Shown one piece after another: positions 1-7,082 of a stretch of DNA of 17,824 nt. The notes beneath the pieces were generated by a model. That model searched no databases and had not been told where the DNA came from. It was given only the letters and a program-made list of their open reading frames with translations. This DNA is from an uncultured Bacilli bacterium. GTDB taxonomy: Bacteria > Bacillota_I > Bacilli_A > RF39 > UBA660. Made by a program: the position numbers and the translations under genes. The stretch lies in NCBI GenBank assembly GCA_934133015.1, contig CAKPAQ010000005.1:1-17824 (forward strand), in the 5' to 3' direction. Every line of letters begins with the position of its first letter. The first letter of the stretch is position 1.

Positions 1-120
1 AAAAATGATAATGTAGGAAAGAAACAACTTACCTTATCATCAAATACACATAATTTTATAAAAATATTAAAAAATATTATAAAAATTTTATTCATAAGAA
101 AACCTCTAGAAAAAATCTAG
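1..120 (+). CDS. Possible C-terminal tail of an upstream gene (partial)
   Basis: Frame 1 is open from the first base to a TAG at 118-120, 39 codons, with a Lys/Ile-rich C-terminal end. The other two + frames close almost at once. A hairpin overlaps the stop and a second hairpin followed by a T-rich tract lies at 141-174, the arrangement seen at other gene ends in this window. The family cannot be recognised from this fragment. In AT-rich DNA a 39-codon open frame can occur by chance, so this is a tentative call resting mainly on the terminator downstream. Confidence 0.35.
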   Translation, partial: KNDNVGKKQLTLSSNTHNFIKILKNIIKILFIRKPLEKI

Positions 121-126
121 GGGTTT
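99..126 (+). other. Hairpin overlapping the TAG stop at 118
   Basis: Arms AACCTCTAGA and TCTAGGGGTT (with flanking A/T pairs) enclose an A-rich loop. Read as + strand RNA, all arm positions pair, one as U-G. Read as - strand RNA the same position is a C-A mismatch, so the structure favours a + transcript. No T-run follows directly on the + strand. It may be part of the gene-end structure or a weak terminator for mscL. Confidence 0.4.
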
Positions 127-140
127 GTCTACACTCTGTA

Positions 141-174
141 AAAGATTCATAGTGTGATATGAATCTTTATTTTT
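141..174 (+). terminator. Intrinsic terminator, convergent with mscL
   Basis: Perfect 10-bp arms AAAGATTCAT (141-150) and ATGAATCTTT (159-168), 8-nt loop, followed on the + strand by ATTTTTTC. On the - strand only a few T residues follow, so it acts best for a + gene upstream of the window but may also end mscL transcripts, whose stop codon (167-169) overlaps it. Confidence 0.65.
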
Positions 175-571
175 TCTTTTTTAGTAAATCTCTGATTTCT
201 TCTAGTAATATAACTTCATCACTTTTCTTTACTTCTTCTTTTTTCTCTTCTTTTTTAGCTTCTTTTCTTTTTGCCTTTTCTGCTAGAGAATTAAGAGCTT
301 TTACAAATATGAAAATACAAAAAGCAACTATTAGAAAGTCAATTACGTTTTGAATAAAATTTCCATAATAGATAGTGGCATCTCTAAAATTTAGTTTAAG
401 ACTAGTAAAATTTATTCCTCCTAATATTACTCCTATGATTGGCATTAAAATATCATTTACAAGTGAGGTAACGATTTTACCAAAAGCAGAACCAACTATT
501 ACACCAACAGCTAGGTCTACTACATTGCCACGCGCAATAAACTCTTTAAATTCTTTTATTATTTGTTTCAT
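167..571 (-). CDS. mscL: Large-conductance mechanosensitive channel MscL
   Basis: Homopentameric membrane channel that opens under membrane tension to release solutes during hypo-osmotic shock. The 134-residue protein has the family layout: N-terminal amphipathic helix, TM1 with the signature RGNVVDLAVGVIVGSAFGKIV (residues 14-34, conserved pore-lining Gly/Ala/Val), a periplasmic loop, TM2 at about residues 76-92, and a charged Lys/Glu-rich C-terminal bundle. Length is typical. The ATG at 571 is chosen because GGAGG lies just upstream and a strong promoter lies directly ahead; the longer frame starting at 643 would run through that promoter and adds unrelated residues. It is divergent from the ZIP transporter. 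Identification is secure. Confidence 0.96.
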   Translation of the reverse strand: MKQIIKEFKEFIARGNVVDLAVGVIVGSAFGKIVTSLVNDILMPIIGVILGGINFTSLKLNFRDATIYYGNFIQNVIDFLIVAFCIFIFVKALNSLAEKAKRKEAKKEEKKEEVKKSDEVILLEEIRDLLKKKK

Positions 572-589
572 AAATCCTCCTTTTTCTTT

Positions 590-618
590 ATTATAAACAT
601 TTTGTTTTATCTTTACAA
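590..618 (-). promoter_or_regulatory. mscL promoter
   Basis: On the - strand: -35 TTGTAA (618-613), 17-bp spacer, perfect -10 TATAAT (595-590), about 20 nt upstream of the mscL start and just ahead of the GGAGG ribosome binding site. A sigma-A type element seen directly in the sequence. Confidence 0.75.
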
Positions 619-630
619 GTTCTATATTAT
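602..630 (+). promoter_or_regulatory. Candidate promoter of the ZIP transporter gene
   Basis: TTGTTT (602-607), 17-bp spacer, TATTAT (625-630), about 33 nt before the ATG at 663. It overlaps the divergent mscL promoter on the opposite strand, so the two polymerase sites would compete. Confidence 0.5.
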
Positions 631-662
631 GAAATAAAGGCATATCTTTTAGTGGTGATATT

Positions 663-1400
663 ATGCTTGCATTTTTAATAACTTTTTTAGCTGGTTGTTC
701 AACTATGCTTGGTTTTTTATTTGTTTATATTAAAAATAATTCTAATAAAGTTTTAATTTCGTCTTTGGCTTTTGCGAGTGGAGTAATGTTTTTGATATCG
801 GTATATGACTTACTCCCTAATAGCTTTAGTTTGATTAATAGTACTTATTATTTAGTCCCAGCTATATTATTGTGTAGTTTATTTATGGTTATTGGTATTA
901 TTATTTCAATGTCAATAGATAAATATTTACCTGATAATAATTATGCTGATAGTAAACTATATAGAATTGGTATGATATCTATGTTAGCAATTATGATACA
1001 TAATATACCAGAAGGTATAGCGACTTTTTTAACATCTAATCATGATTTAAAATTAGGAATAACTATAGCAATAGCTATTGCCCTTCATAATATACCGGAA
1101 GGAATAAGTATTGCGGTTCCTATTTATTATAGTACTGGTAATAAAAGAAAAGCTTTTTTTAGTACTTTTGTGTCTGGGATGAGTGAATTTTTTGGTGCCA
1201 TTATCGCAGCTATATTTTTAATTGATTTTAGTAATGATTTATTTATGGGTTGCCTATATTCAATAATTGCTGGTATAATGCTTCATATTTCACTTTATGA
1301 GTTGTTACCATCTAGCTTCAAATATGATAATAAATTATTGACTATATTATTTTTTATAATTGGAATTATTTTTATGTTTATTAGTTGTACTTTAATATAA
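663..1400 (+). CDS. zupT: ZIP-family divalent metal transporter, ZupT-like
   Basis: Inner-membrane uptake of divalent metals (zinc, and in ZupT relatives also iron, manganese and others). The 245-residue protein is almost wholly hydrophobic with about eight membrane segments. It carries the two family metal-site motifs HNIPEG at residues 113-118 and 142-147, the second inside ALHNIPEGISIAVPIYYSTG, which closely resembles ZupT. A conserved Glu follows in the next helix (SGMSEFFGA, about residue 175). The histidine-rich loop of some ZIP proteins is absent. Start: ATG 663 with a weak GTGGTG ribosome binding site. The gene stands alone, divergent from mscL and convergent with ponA. No metal-regulator box was recognised. 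Family assignment is firm; exact substrate range is inferred. Confidence 0.92.
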   Translation: MLAFLITFLAGCSTMLGFLFVYIKNNSNKVLISSLAFASGVMFLISVYDLLPNSFSLINSTYYLVPAILLCSLFMVIGIIISMSIDKYLPDNNYADSKLYRIGMISMLAIMIHNIPEGIATFLTSNHDLKLGITIAIAIALHNIPEGISIAVPIYYSTGNKRKAFFSTFVSGMSEFFGAIIAAIFLIDFSNDLFMGCLYSIIAGIMLHISLYELLPSSFKYDNKLLTILFFIIGIIFMFISCTLI

Positions 1401-1436
1401 AAAGCATTGAAACTTTTTAATTTCAACGCTTTTTTT
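1400..1436. terminator. Bidirectional terminator between zupT and ponA
   Basis: Arms AAAAGCATTGAAA (1400-1412) and TTTCAACGCTTTT (1421-1433) with an 8-nt loop; T-runs follow on both strands. The single imperfect pair is G-U in the - strand RNA and A-C in the + strand RNA, so it is slightly better for ponA. It overlaps the last base of the zupT stop and ends next to the ponA stop. Confidence 0.8.
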
Positions 1437-4239
1437 ATTGGACAATTATTTGTCTTGTTTTTGTATATGTTTTACCATTATAAGTAAGACTATATGTTAT
1501 TGTATAAGTACCAGTAGTTAGTGGTGTAGTGGTACCTGATATGGAGGTAACTACATTTCCTTTTGGATCTTTAATAGTTGTTTTTAAAGCTGTTTGCATA
1601 TTGATTTGTGAATTGATAGATGTACCATTTTTTAGTAATTCAACAGGAGTTGCTGGATCAGTGTAGGTTGATGTTGTGGTAATTGTTTTAGTACTATCTC
1701 CAACTAGTTGTAAAGTATAGGTATCTTCAGGTGAAGGAGAAGGTGAATTGTATTCAAAATTATAAACAGCTGGATTACTTTGATTTCCACTATAATTTGA
1801 GAAGGTTGTAACTACCTTATATGTACCAGATATATTAGTATTAGCATCAATTGTATAAGTATTACTTGTTGTAAATCCTAATAATACATCACCAAAATAA
1901 ACATTATATCCAAAATCTCCATAATCAGTATTAGCAGTTGGCTTATTAAGTTTATTCCATGTAATAGTGATTTTTTGTTTTGATTCAGAGTAAGAAACTT
2001 TTAAACCAGTAACGCTATCTAGTTTGTTGTATTTAGAAGATGACTCAGTTGGTTCAGATCCTTTTTTAAAGTATTCATAAGTAACTTGATCTTGAGGTGT
2101 ATTGGAACTTGGTAGGGCAGCAGGATTACTACCAACTTCTATTCCAACTTTTACTACACTATTTGGAACTTTAAAATCTTTTCCATTTCTATTAAATATA
2201 GCATTACCTAGTGCTTTATATAAACTACTTCTTCCTCTTACGGCTTGAATATCAGTATTATATCCTTCTTTGATGTTATCATAACCATACCACATACTTA
2301 TGGCATATTCTGGGTCGTATCCAACTATCCATGCATCGTTTATAGCATTACTTGGTAAACCATATTTTTTCTTTATTTCATCTGTAAAGCTTGATGTACC
2401 AGTTTTAGCAGCGATATTTATACCATCAATTCTTGCACCACTACTTAAACCGGAATTAACAGAAGTTTTTAAGACATCAGTAATCATGAAGGCTGTTGAA
2501 TCACTCATAGCTTTTCTGGATTCGCTTTCGTAATTAACTACTTCGCCAGTTTCACGATAGATAATTTTATTGATTGAAAGTGGTTCATAGTAAGTACCAC
2601 CATTAGCAAAGGCAGCATAAGCAGCGGCCATCATTAATGGAGTTGTACCATCGAAGGCTCCAACTGAATGAGCTTCATGAATCTTTCCATTACTTATTTC
2701 TGGTTTGATACCAAGATTTTGTGCAAATTCAATTATCTTTTTATTATCAACTGCTTGGAAAGCTTTAAGAGCAGGTATATTTCTAGATTGGGCTAATGCT
2801 GTTCTTAAACTAATCCATCCCATGTATTGACGATCTGAGTTATTGATAGCAACGCCATTAGAATATGTATATGGACCATCAAGTATCTGAGTATATGTTG
2901 ACCAGTTCTCATATTCTATAACTGGACCATAATCGAAGATTGGTTTAGCAGCAGAACCTATTTGTCTTTTTGCTTGAGTAGCATAATTAGTAGTAGTTCT
3001 TGGACTTGATTTAAATCTTCCACCACCAACGGCTACGATTTTACCAGTATCAACATCTATTACAGCAGCACCACTTTGAATTTTGTCATCTTTCCAAGTA
3101 TATGTTTCGCCATTGAATATAGCATCAACTTTTTGTTGTCTTTCTTTATCCATGTTAGTATATATTTCAACTGGAGTTATATATGGATTAATACCTCTTT
3201 TATTCATCAATTCATCAATTACAGTATCAATATAACTTATATAAGCTACACCTTCTTTATTTTGATCTTTTAATAATGAGGTTATAGGAATAGCATTAGC
3301 AGCATCAGCTTCTTCTTGAGTAATATATCCATGTTTTACCATTAATTTTAAAACAGTGTATCTTCTAGTATAAGTTTTATCTGGGTGATATATTGGACTA
3401 TAAGCAGTAGGGGCATTAAACATACCAACTAACATAGCTGCTTCTGAAAGATTTAAATCTTTAACACTTTTTCCAAAATAAGTTTGAGATGCTTGTTCAA
3501 CACCAAATGACATACTTCCTAGATCGTGATTATTTACATAATACTCGATAATTTGTTCTTTTGTACAATCTTTTTCCAATTTAAATACAGCAAGATAAAT
3601 ATCAGTAAACTTACGAATAATTCCTTTAATTCCTTTATCTTCAGTTGAAGTATAAGTATTTTTAACAACTTGCATTGATAGAGTAGAAGCTCCACCAGCA
3701 TTTTTGTTACCAAGAACTTGACCTATAGTAGCTTTTATAAAACGTGGGGCATCAAAACCATTATGTTGGAAGTATCTTGAATCTTCAGTAGCAATTAAGG
3801 CATCTATAAATACTTCTGGTAAGTCATCATAAGTGACGTTTTCTCTTAATTCTGCTCCTAAACGATAGGTTTCACTACCATCACTTGCATAGATTATACT
3901 TGATTCTTTTTTATCTAGCTCGTTTATATCAAACTTTGGAGCGTTGGTAACTATATAAACACAAAAAGCAGCAGCTAATATACATAGAAGTAATATTAAA
4001 AATAAAATCGCAATTATGATAATTTTAAATACTTTTCTTTGTTTAGGTTTATTTTTAATTTTATCTAAGAATCTGGCAATTAATAAAATTATTCCAATTC
4101 CAATTCCTAGAATAATTGTTAAACTAAGACCCATTGTTATATAACTGATTATCATTAAGATTAACATGATAACCATGACAATATACATAAAATTTTTATT
4201 TTGATTTTTTGGACTTGATTTTGTTTTCTTTTTTGCCAC
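1435..4239 (-). CDS. ponA: Class A penicillin-binding protein (PBP1, transglycosylase/transpeptidase)
   Basis: Bifunctional peptidoglycan synthase: polymerises lipid II and cross-links peptides outside the membrane. Three hydrophobic stretches occur near the N-terminus (about residues 18-37, 38-56 and 72-97); an odd number keeps the catalytic part outside. The GT51 domain has EDSRYFQHNGFD with catalytic Glu152, GASTLSMQ (183-190) and the second Glu in IIEYYVNN (232). The transpeptidase has SAAK (Ser429, Lys432), SRN (485-487) and KTG (612-614). A C-terminal extension holds an FN3-like module (about 740-835) and an Ig-like module (about 840-934). The 934-residue length is near B. subtilis PBP1. 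Start is GTG directly abutting the recU stop, with GGAGGTGG (4252-4245) inside recU, giving coupled translation. GpsB, a known PBP1 partner in B. subtilis, is encoded nearby. Confidence 0.95.
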   Translation of the reverse strand: MAKKKTKSSPKNQNKNFMYIVMVIMLILMIISYITMGLSLTIILGIGIGIILLIARFLDKIKNKPKQRKVFKIIIIAILFLILLLCILAAAFCVYIVTNAPKFDINELDKKESSIIYASDGSETYRLGAELRENVTYDDLPEVFIDALIATEDSRYFQHNGFDAPRFIKATIGQVLGNKNAGGASTLSMQVVKNTYTSTEDKGIKGIIRKFTDIYLAVFKLEKDCTKEQIIEYYVNNHDLGSMSFGVEQASQTYFGKSVKDLNLSEAAMLVGMFNAPTAYSPIYHPDKTYTRRYTVLKLMVKHGYITQEEADAANAIPITSLLKDQNKEGVAYISYIDTVIDELMNKRGINPYITPVEIYTNMDKERQQKVDAIFNGETYTWKDDKIQSGAAVIDVDTGKIVAVGGGRFKSSPRTTTNYATQAKRQIGSAAKPIFDYGPVIEYENWSTYTQILDGPYTYSNGVAINNSDRQYMGWISLRTALAQSRNIPALKAFQAVDNKKIIEFAQNLGIKPEISNGKIHEAHSVGAFDGTTPLMMAAAYAAFANGGTYYEPLSINKIIYRETGEVVNYESESRKAMSDSTAFMITDVLKTSVNSGLSSGARIDGINIAAKTGTSSFTDEIKKKYGLPSNAINDAWIVGYDPEYAISMWYGYDNIKEGYNTDIQAVRGRSSLYKALGNAIFNRNGKDFKVPNSVVKVGIEVGSNPAALPSSNTPQDQVTYEYFKKGSEPTESSSKYNKLDSVTGLKVSYSESKQKITITWNKLNKPTANTDYGDFGYNVYFGDVLLGFTTSNTYTIDANTNISGTYKVVTTFSNYSGNQSNPAVYNFEYNSPSPSPEDTYTLQLVGDSTKTITTTSTYTDPATPVELLKNGTSINSQINMQTALKTTIKDPKGNVVTSISGTTTPLTTGTYTITYSLTYNGKTYTKTRQIIVQ

Positions 4240-4830
4240 TTAGGCCACCTCCAATATTTTATCAACTATTTTTAAATAATCTAATCTAGGTAGATATTTT
4301 TCTGATACTAAATATCCATTATCTTCAAAGTATTGATATGGAATAGAACTTCTTTTATTATTATTTATAAAAGTTATTAAGTCACGCGCTAGTAAGATAT
4401 ATGTCTTGTTTAATCTTACAAATCTAACAATTATAAAGCCAATACCTCCACATGAAGTAATGTTTTTTAAATGTTTTATTTGGTGTTTATGAATATTTTC
4501 TAGGGGAAAAGAGGTTAAATTATTAGTTTCTTTTGCTTCGAAGTCTATATATTTTCCTTTATAAATTCCATTGTAATCGGTAGTGGAAGGTGCTTCAAAA
4601 TAAGCTTCTTTTATTACTACTACTCCTTTTTTATTTGTTTTAGTTGGATAATCTACTTTAGTTATTTTAATAGGAGTAGGCTTTTTATATATATAAGCTA
4701 TATTTTTATCGATGTAATATTTATTTGAAATATTTATATCATTTTCTAAGTTTATTCCACGATTACTATATTTAATATTATTTACTTTTTGTATTGTTTC
4801 TTTCACTTTTCTACCATCAGGATATTTCAT
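4240..4830 (-). CDS. recU: Holliday junction resolvase RecU
   Basis: Endonuclease that cleaves four-way junctions in recombination repair and chromosome segregation; works downstream of RecA. The 196-residue protein contains the RecU signatures: NRGINLEN (23-30, with Glu29), a central VDYP segment, then TTDYNGIYKGKYIDFEAKET, giving catalytic Asp85, Glu98 and Lys100 in the spacing of the B. subtilis active site, followed by FPLENIHKHQIKHL. Start is ATG 4830 with AGGTGA upstream. A TATAAT (4853-4848) sits just ahead, with only a poor -35 (TAGTAA) at 17 bp. It is the first gene of the recU-ponA operon, an order conserved in B. subtilis; its stop touches the ponA GTG. No SOS box was seen. Confidence 0.96.
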   Translation of the reverse strand: MKYPDGRKVKETIQKVNNIKYSNRGINLENDINISNKYYIDKNIAYIYKKPTPIKITKVDYPTKTNKKGVVVIKEAYFEAPSTTDYNGIYKGKYIDFEAKETNNLTSFPLENIHKHQIKHLKNITSCGGIGFIIVRFVRLNKTYILLARDLITFINNNKRSSIPYQYFEDNGYLVSEKYLPRLDYLKIVDKILEVA

Positions 4831-4920
4831 GAAATCACCTGTATATCATTATACTATAATATGTATTATTTTACTATTATTTTCTATTGTTTTTTTGACA
4901 TCTTTTGTCGAAATCCACAC

Positions 4921-4949
4921 TTGGTGATAAATTTAATGTAAAGTATAGT
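4921..4949 (+). promoter_or_regulatory. Candidate promoter of the 29-codon ORF
   Basis: TTGGTG (4921-4926), 17-bp spacer, TATAGT (4944-4949). The expected start would fall very close to the AAGGAGG ribosome binding site (4951-4957), so an upstream alternative (TTGTCG 4905-4910, 17 bp, TAAATT 4928-4933) may be the one used. Both are sequence matches only. Confidence 0.35.
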
Positions 4950-4963
4950 TAAGGAGGTTAGTT

Positions 4964-5053
4964 ATGAATTATTTAAATGTTATTGAGTTAATTAATAAGA
5001 TGGAAAATAAGATTGTTATAGCTAAACTTAGTACTTATAAGCGTTTTAAATAA
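4964..5053 (+). CDS. Small ORF, 29 residues, unknown function
   Basis: ATG at 4964, stop TAA at 5051-5053. A full-strength ribosome binding site AAGGAGG (4951-4957) lies 6 nt upstream, the best in this part of the window, and promoter-like elements precede it. The peptide starts MNYLNVIELINKMENK and ends KLSTYKRFK; it looks amphipathic and basic, with no signal peptide or membrane helix. It lies alone between divergent recU and gpsB. I do not recognise a family. It could be a genuine small protein or a translated leader. The strong ribosome binding site argues against chance; comparison with relatives would decide. Confidence 0.5.
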   Translation: MNYLNVIELINKMENKIVIAKLSTYKRFK

Positions 5054-5088
5054 TAATTATTGATTATTTCTTAATTAGCTATTTTTAT

Positions 5089-5117
5089 TTGACAATTCCT
5101 GCTATTTTTGTGATAAT
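5089..5117 (+). promoter_or_regulatory. gpsB promoter
   Basis: Perfect -35 TTGACA (5089-5094), 17-bp spacer, -10 GATAAT (5112-5117), giving a start around 5124 and a short leader to the ATG at 5146. It probably also drives rnpB, since no separate promoter was found upstream of that RNA. Confidence 0.75.
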
Positions 5118-5145
5118 ATTAGCGTAAGGGATTGGGGGAATCAGT

Positions 5146-5481
5146 ATGATTCAAAGTAAAATTGCGTTAACACCACAAGATATACTTGAAAAAGATTTTA
5201 AAATTGATACTAGAGGTTATCGTTTAAAAGAAGTTGATCAATTTCTAGATATAATCATGGGTGATTATGAACAATTCTATGAAATTATTAAGACTTTGGA
5301 AAATGATAAAGAAAGTTTACAAAGAGAAATTATGAACTTGAAACAAGAGCTTCGTAATGTTAAAATGAGTATTGATATTGCCAAAAATGATGATAAAGAG
5401 GTTACAAATTTAGATATTTTAAGACGAGTTTCTAATCTTGAAAAAATTGTTTATGGTAAATCAGATAAAGAGGAAGAATAA
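5146..5481 (+). CDS. gpsB: Cell division regulator GpsB (DivIVA-like)
   Basis: Cytoplasmic coiled-coil adaptor that shuttles class A PBPs between septum and side wall. The 111-residue protein has the DivIVA/GpsB N-terminal fold: LTPQDILEKDFKIDTRGY followed by EVDQFLDIIMGDYE (residues 29-42), a coiled coil at about 36-75, a polar linker, and the diagnostic GpsB C-terminal segment with DILRRVSNLEKIVYG (about residues 89-103), as in the short trimerising tail of B. subtilis GpsB. Length is slightly above the usual 98. ATG 5146 follows a GGGGGAAT ribosome binding site. Located directly upstream of rnpB as in B. subtilis, and near ponA, whose product is its partner in that species. Confidence 0.94.
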   Translation: MIQSKIALTPQDILEKDFKIDTRGYRLKEVDQFLDIIMGDYEQFYEIIKTLENDKESLQREIMNLKQELRNVKMSIDIAKNDDKEVTNLDILRRVSNLEKIVYGKSDKEEE

Positions 5482-5485
5482 AATA

Positions 5486-5839
5486 TAATACTTTGACAAA
5501 CGCTATATTTTTTTAAGTATAGAGGAAAGTCCATGCTCACAAAAGCTGGAATGCTTTTAGTGTTCGTGCTAGGGGAAAAAATAACCCTAGGTAGCGCAAG
5601 CTAACGGCGATAGTTATTTCTAAGTTTTTAATATGAAATAATTGTCATAAAGTGCCACAGTGACGATGCCTTTTTGAAAAAGAAGGAGTGAAACGTTGGT
5701 AAACCCCACGAGTGAGAAACCCAAATTATGGTAGGGGAGCTTCGATAAGGGAATAATAACCGAGTCGGGGATCAGGTAACTGATAGATAAATGTTTGTCA
5801 CCTAGTAATAGGTACAGAACATGGCTTATAAAGTATTAT
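5486..5839 (+). ncRNA. rnpB: RNase P RNA, bacterial class B
   Basis: Catalytic RNA that removes 5' leaders from tRNA precursors. Conserved core elements are all visible: GAGGAAAGTCCATGCTC (5522-5538, P4 5' strand region), AAAGTGCCACAGTGACGA (5649-5666), GGTAAACCCC and GAGAAACCCAAATT, then ACAGAACATGGCTTA (5814-5828, P4 3' region). P1 closes by TAATACTTT (5486-5494) with AAAGTATTA (5830-5838), and P2 by GACAAAC (5495-5501) with GTTTGTC (5793-5799). P3 is the TATATTT/AAGTATA hairpin near 5504-5521. At about 354 nt it is compact compared with the roughly 400-nt B. subtilis RNA. Exact ends are inferred from P1. No terminator separates it from the gene downstream. Confidence 0.95.
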
Positions 5840-5860
5840 TATTTATTGAGGTGTTTAATA

Positions 5861-6358
5861 TTGAAAGAAATTGGCGAATATTTAAAAGAAGTCAGAATAA
5901 ATAATGGAGTCAGTTTAGAAGAAGCTAGTGAAGATTTAAATTTATCTGTTAGTCAACTTGAAAATATTGAAGAAGGTAATATTAGAGCTTTTAAAGATGT
6001 TTTTGCATTGAAAGAATTGGTTCGTGATTACGCTAAATACTTAGGTTTAGAATTAGAACAAATAATGGATGAGTTTAATGATTTTATGTTTGAACATACT
6101 TCTAAAATATCTTTAGAAGATATAATGGAAGCTAAAGCTATAAAAGTTCAGGAAGAAGAAAAAGAAAAAATAGTTTCTCCATATACAAAAATACCAACAG
6201 AGAAAAAGGTATCTTTAAAACTGATTATTATTGTTTCTTTGATAACTTTATTTGTGTTATTTTTAATTTTTATTGTTATTAAAATAAGTAGTAGTGAAGA
6301 TAAAGTTACTACTGAATTAATTAGTAAAGGTGTTGATATTTATGAACTTTCCTACTAA
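5861..6358 (+). CDS. rodZ: RodZ-like HTH membrane protein (YmfM type)
   Basis: RodZ links the MreB cytoskeleton to the envelope and cell shape. The 165-residue protein has an N-terminal Xre-type helix-turn-helix of the RodZ kind (IGEYLKEVRINNGVSLEEAS, QLENIEEGN, then VRDYAKYLGLE; residues 1-64), a charged linker, one transmembrane helix at about 117-141, and only some 24 residues beyond it. The usual extracytoplasmic beta domain is missing. Start TTG at 5861 is preferred: GAGGTG lies 8 nt upstream, whereas the in-frame TTG at 5795 would begin inside rnpB. It begins about 20 nt after the RNase P RNA, overlaps pgsA by 17 nt, and matches the ymfM-pgsA order of B. subtilis. No own promoter was seen. 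Confidence 0.85.
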   Translation: MKEIGEYLKEVRINNGVSLEEASEDLNLSVSQLENIEEGNIRAFKDVFALKELVRDYAKYLGLELEQIMDEFNDFMFEHTSKISLEDIMEAKAIKVQEEEKEKIVSPYTKIPTEKKVSLKLIIIVSLITLFVLFLIFIVIKISSSEDKVTTELISKGVDIYELSY

Positions 6359-6929
6359 ATTGACTGTTGTTAGAATTATACTTGCTATCATTATTATGAT
6401 ACTATTGATGTTTCCATTTGATACTATTGGAGTACAAATACCAGTTATAAGAATGGGAATTGATTTAAGTCTTACCTATGTAATATCTGGTGTTATATTT
6501 ATAATAGCGTCACTTACTGATTTCCTTGATGGATATCTTGCTAGAAAGAATAATCAAGTTACTGATACTGGTAAGATGTTAGATGCTATTGCTGATAAGG
6601 TTTTAGTTAATCCTGTTTTAATAATTTTTGCTGCTGATGGTTTAATTATTCCACTTGTGCCAGTTGTTGTTGTAGTTCGTGATATTATCGTTAATACTAT
6701 TAAGATGGAAGCAGCTAGTAAAGGTAAGGTAGTGGCAGCAATTAAATCTGGAAAGATTAAAACAGCTTCTCTTATGATTGGTATGGTATTATTATTCTTT
6801 GGTAATATGCCTTTTGAATTAATTGGAATTAGATTAGATTTATTCTTTATTTATTTTGCTACTATTATGTCATTAGTATCAATGGTTCAATATTTTTATT
6901 TAAATAAAAATTTAATTTTTGGTGAATAG
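6342..6929 (+). CDS. pgsA: CDP-diacylglycerol-glycerol-3-phosphate 3-phosphatidyltransferase PgsA
   Basis: Integral membrane enzyme making phosphatidylglycerol phosphate from CDP-diacylglycerol and glycerol 3-phosphate, the committed step to phosphatidylglycerol and cardiolipin. The 195-residue protein shows the complete CDP-alcohol phosphotransferase motif: Asp60, Asp63-Gly64, Ala67-Arg68, Gly77, Asp81 and Asp85, within several hydrophobic helices. The N-terminus NFPTKLTVVRIIL is typical of PgsA. Start ATG 6342 with AAAGGTG upstream, overlapping the 3' end of rodZ by 17 nt; a TTG four codons earlier lacks support. It ends the gpsB-rnpB-rodZ-pgsA run with a terminator. cinA, which follows pgsA in B. 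subtilis, is absent here. Confidence 0.95.
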   Translation: MNFPTKLTVVRIILAIIIMILLMFPFDTIGVQIPVIRMGIDLSLTYVISGVIFIIASLTDFLDGYLARKNNQVTDTGKMLDAIADKVLVNPVLIIFAADGLIIPLVPVVVVVRDIIVNTIKMEAASKGKVVAAIKSGKIKTASLMIGMVLLFFGNMPFELIGIRLDLFFIYFATIMSLVSMVQYFYLNKNLIFGE

Positions 6930-6937
6930 AATGTTAT

Positions 6938-6974
6938 AAAAAAGTTTTTTTCTTAGGGAAAAAGGCTTTTTTTA
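6938..6974 (+). terminator. Intrinsic terminator after pgsA
   Basis: AAAAAAGTTTTTTT (6938-6951) pairs with AAAAAGGCTTTTTT (6959-6972), two pairs being G-T, around the loop CTTAGGG, with the T-run as the 3' arm. AT-rich but long. It separates pgsA from recA. Confidence 0.65.
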
Positions 6975-7022
6975 TTGAAAAATTCAAATAAAAATTAATA
7001 AAACATTTGTTTGAAAAATCAC

Positions 7023-7050
7023 TTGACTTTTAATATTTATATGGTATACA
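7023..7050 (+). promoter_or_regulatory. recA promoter
   Basis: -35 TTGACT (7023-7028), 16-bp spacer, -10 TATACA (7045-7050); TACAAT at 7047-7052 with an 18-bp spacer is an alternative. No Gram-positive LexA box (CGAAC-N4-GTTCG) is visible around it, so damage control of the usual kind is not evident. Confidence 0.65.
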
Positions 7051-7082
7051 ATAATGTTGTAGATAAACTTAGGAGGTTTAAA

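Noticed and set aside
572..643. N-terminal extension of MscL by 24 residues
   Set aside because: It runs through a strong promoter and the GGAGG site, and adds residues not found in the family.
5493..5523. TTGACA and TATAGA resembling a promoter
   Set aside because: Both lie within the RNase P RNA: the first covers the P1/P2 junction and the second abuts the conserved P4 region; the 19-bp spacer is also poor.
5795..5860. N-terminal extension of RodZ from a TTG inside rnpB
   Set aside because: It translates the conserved 3' part of RNase P RNA; the TTG at 5861 has a ribosome binding site.
7011..7082. N-terminal extension of RecA from a TTG
   Set aside because: It covers the recA promoter; AGGAGG directly precedes the ATG at 7083, giving a normal RecA N-terminus.
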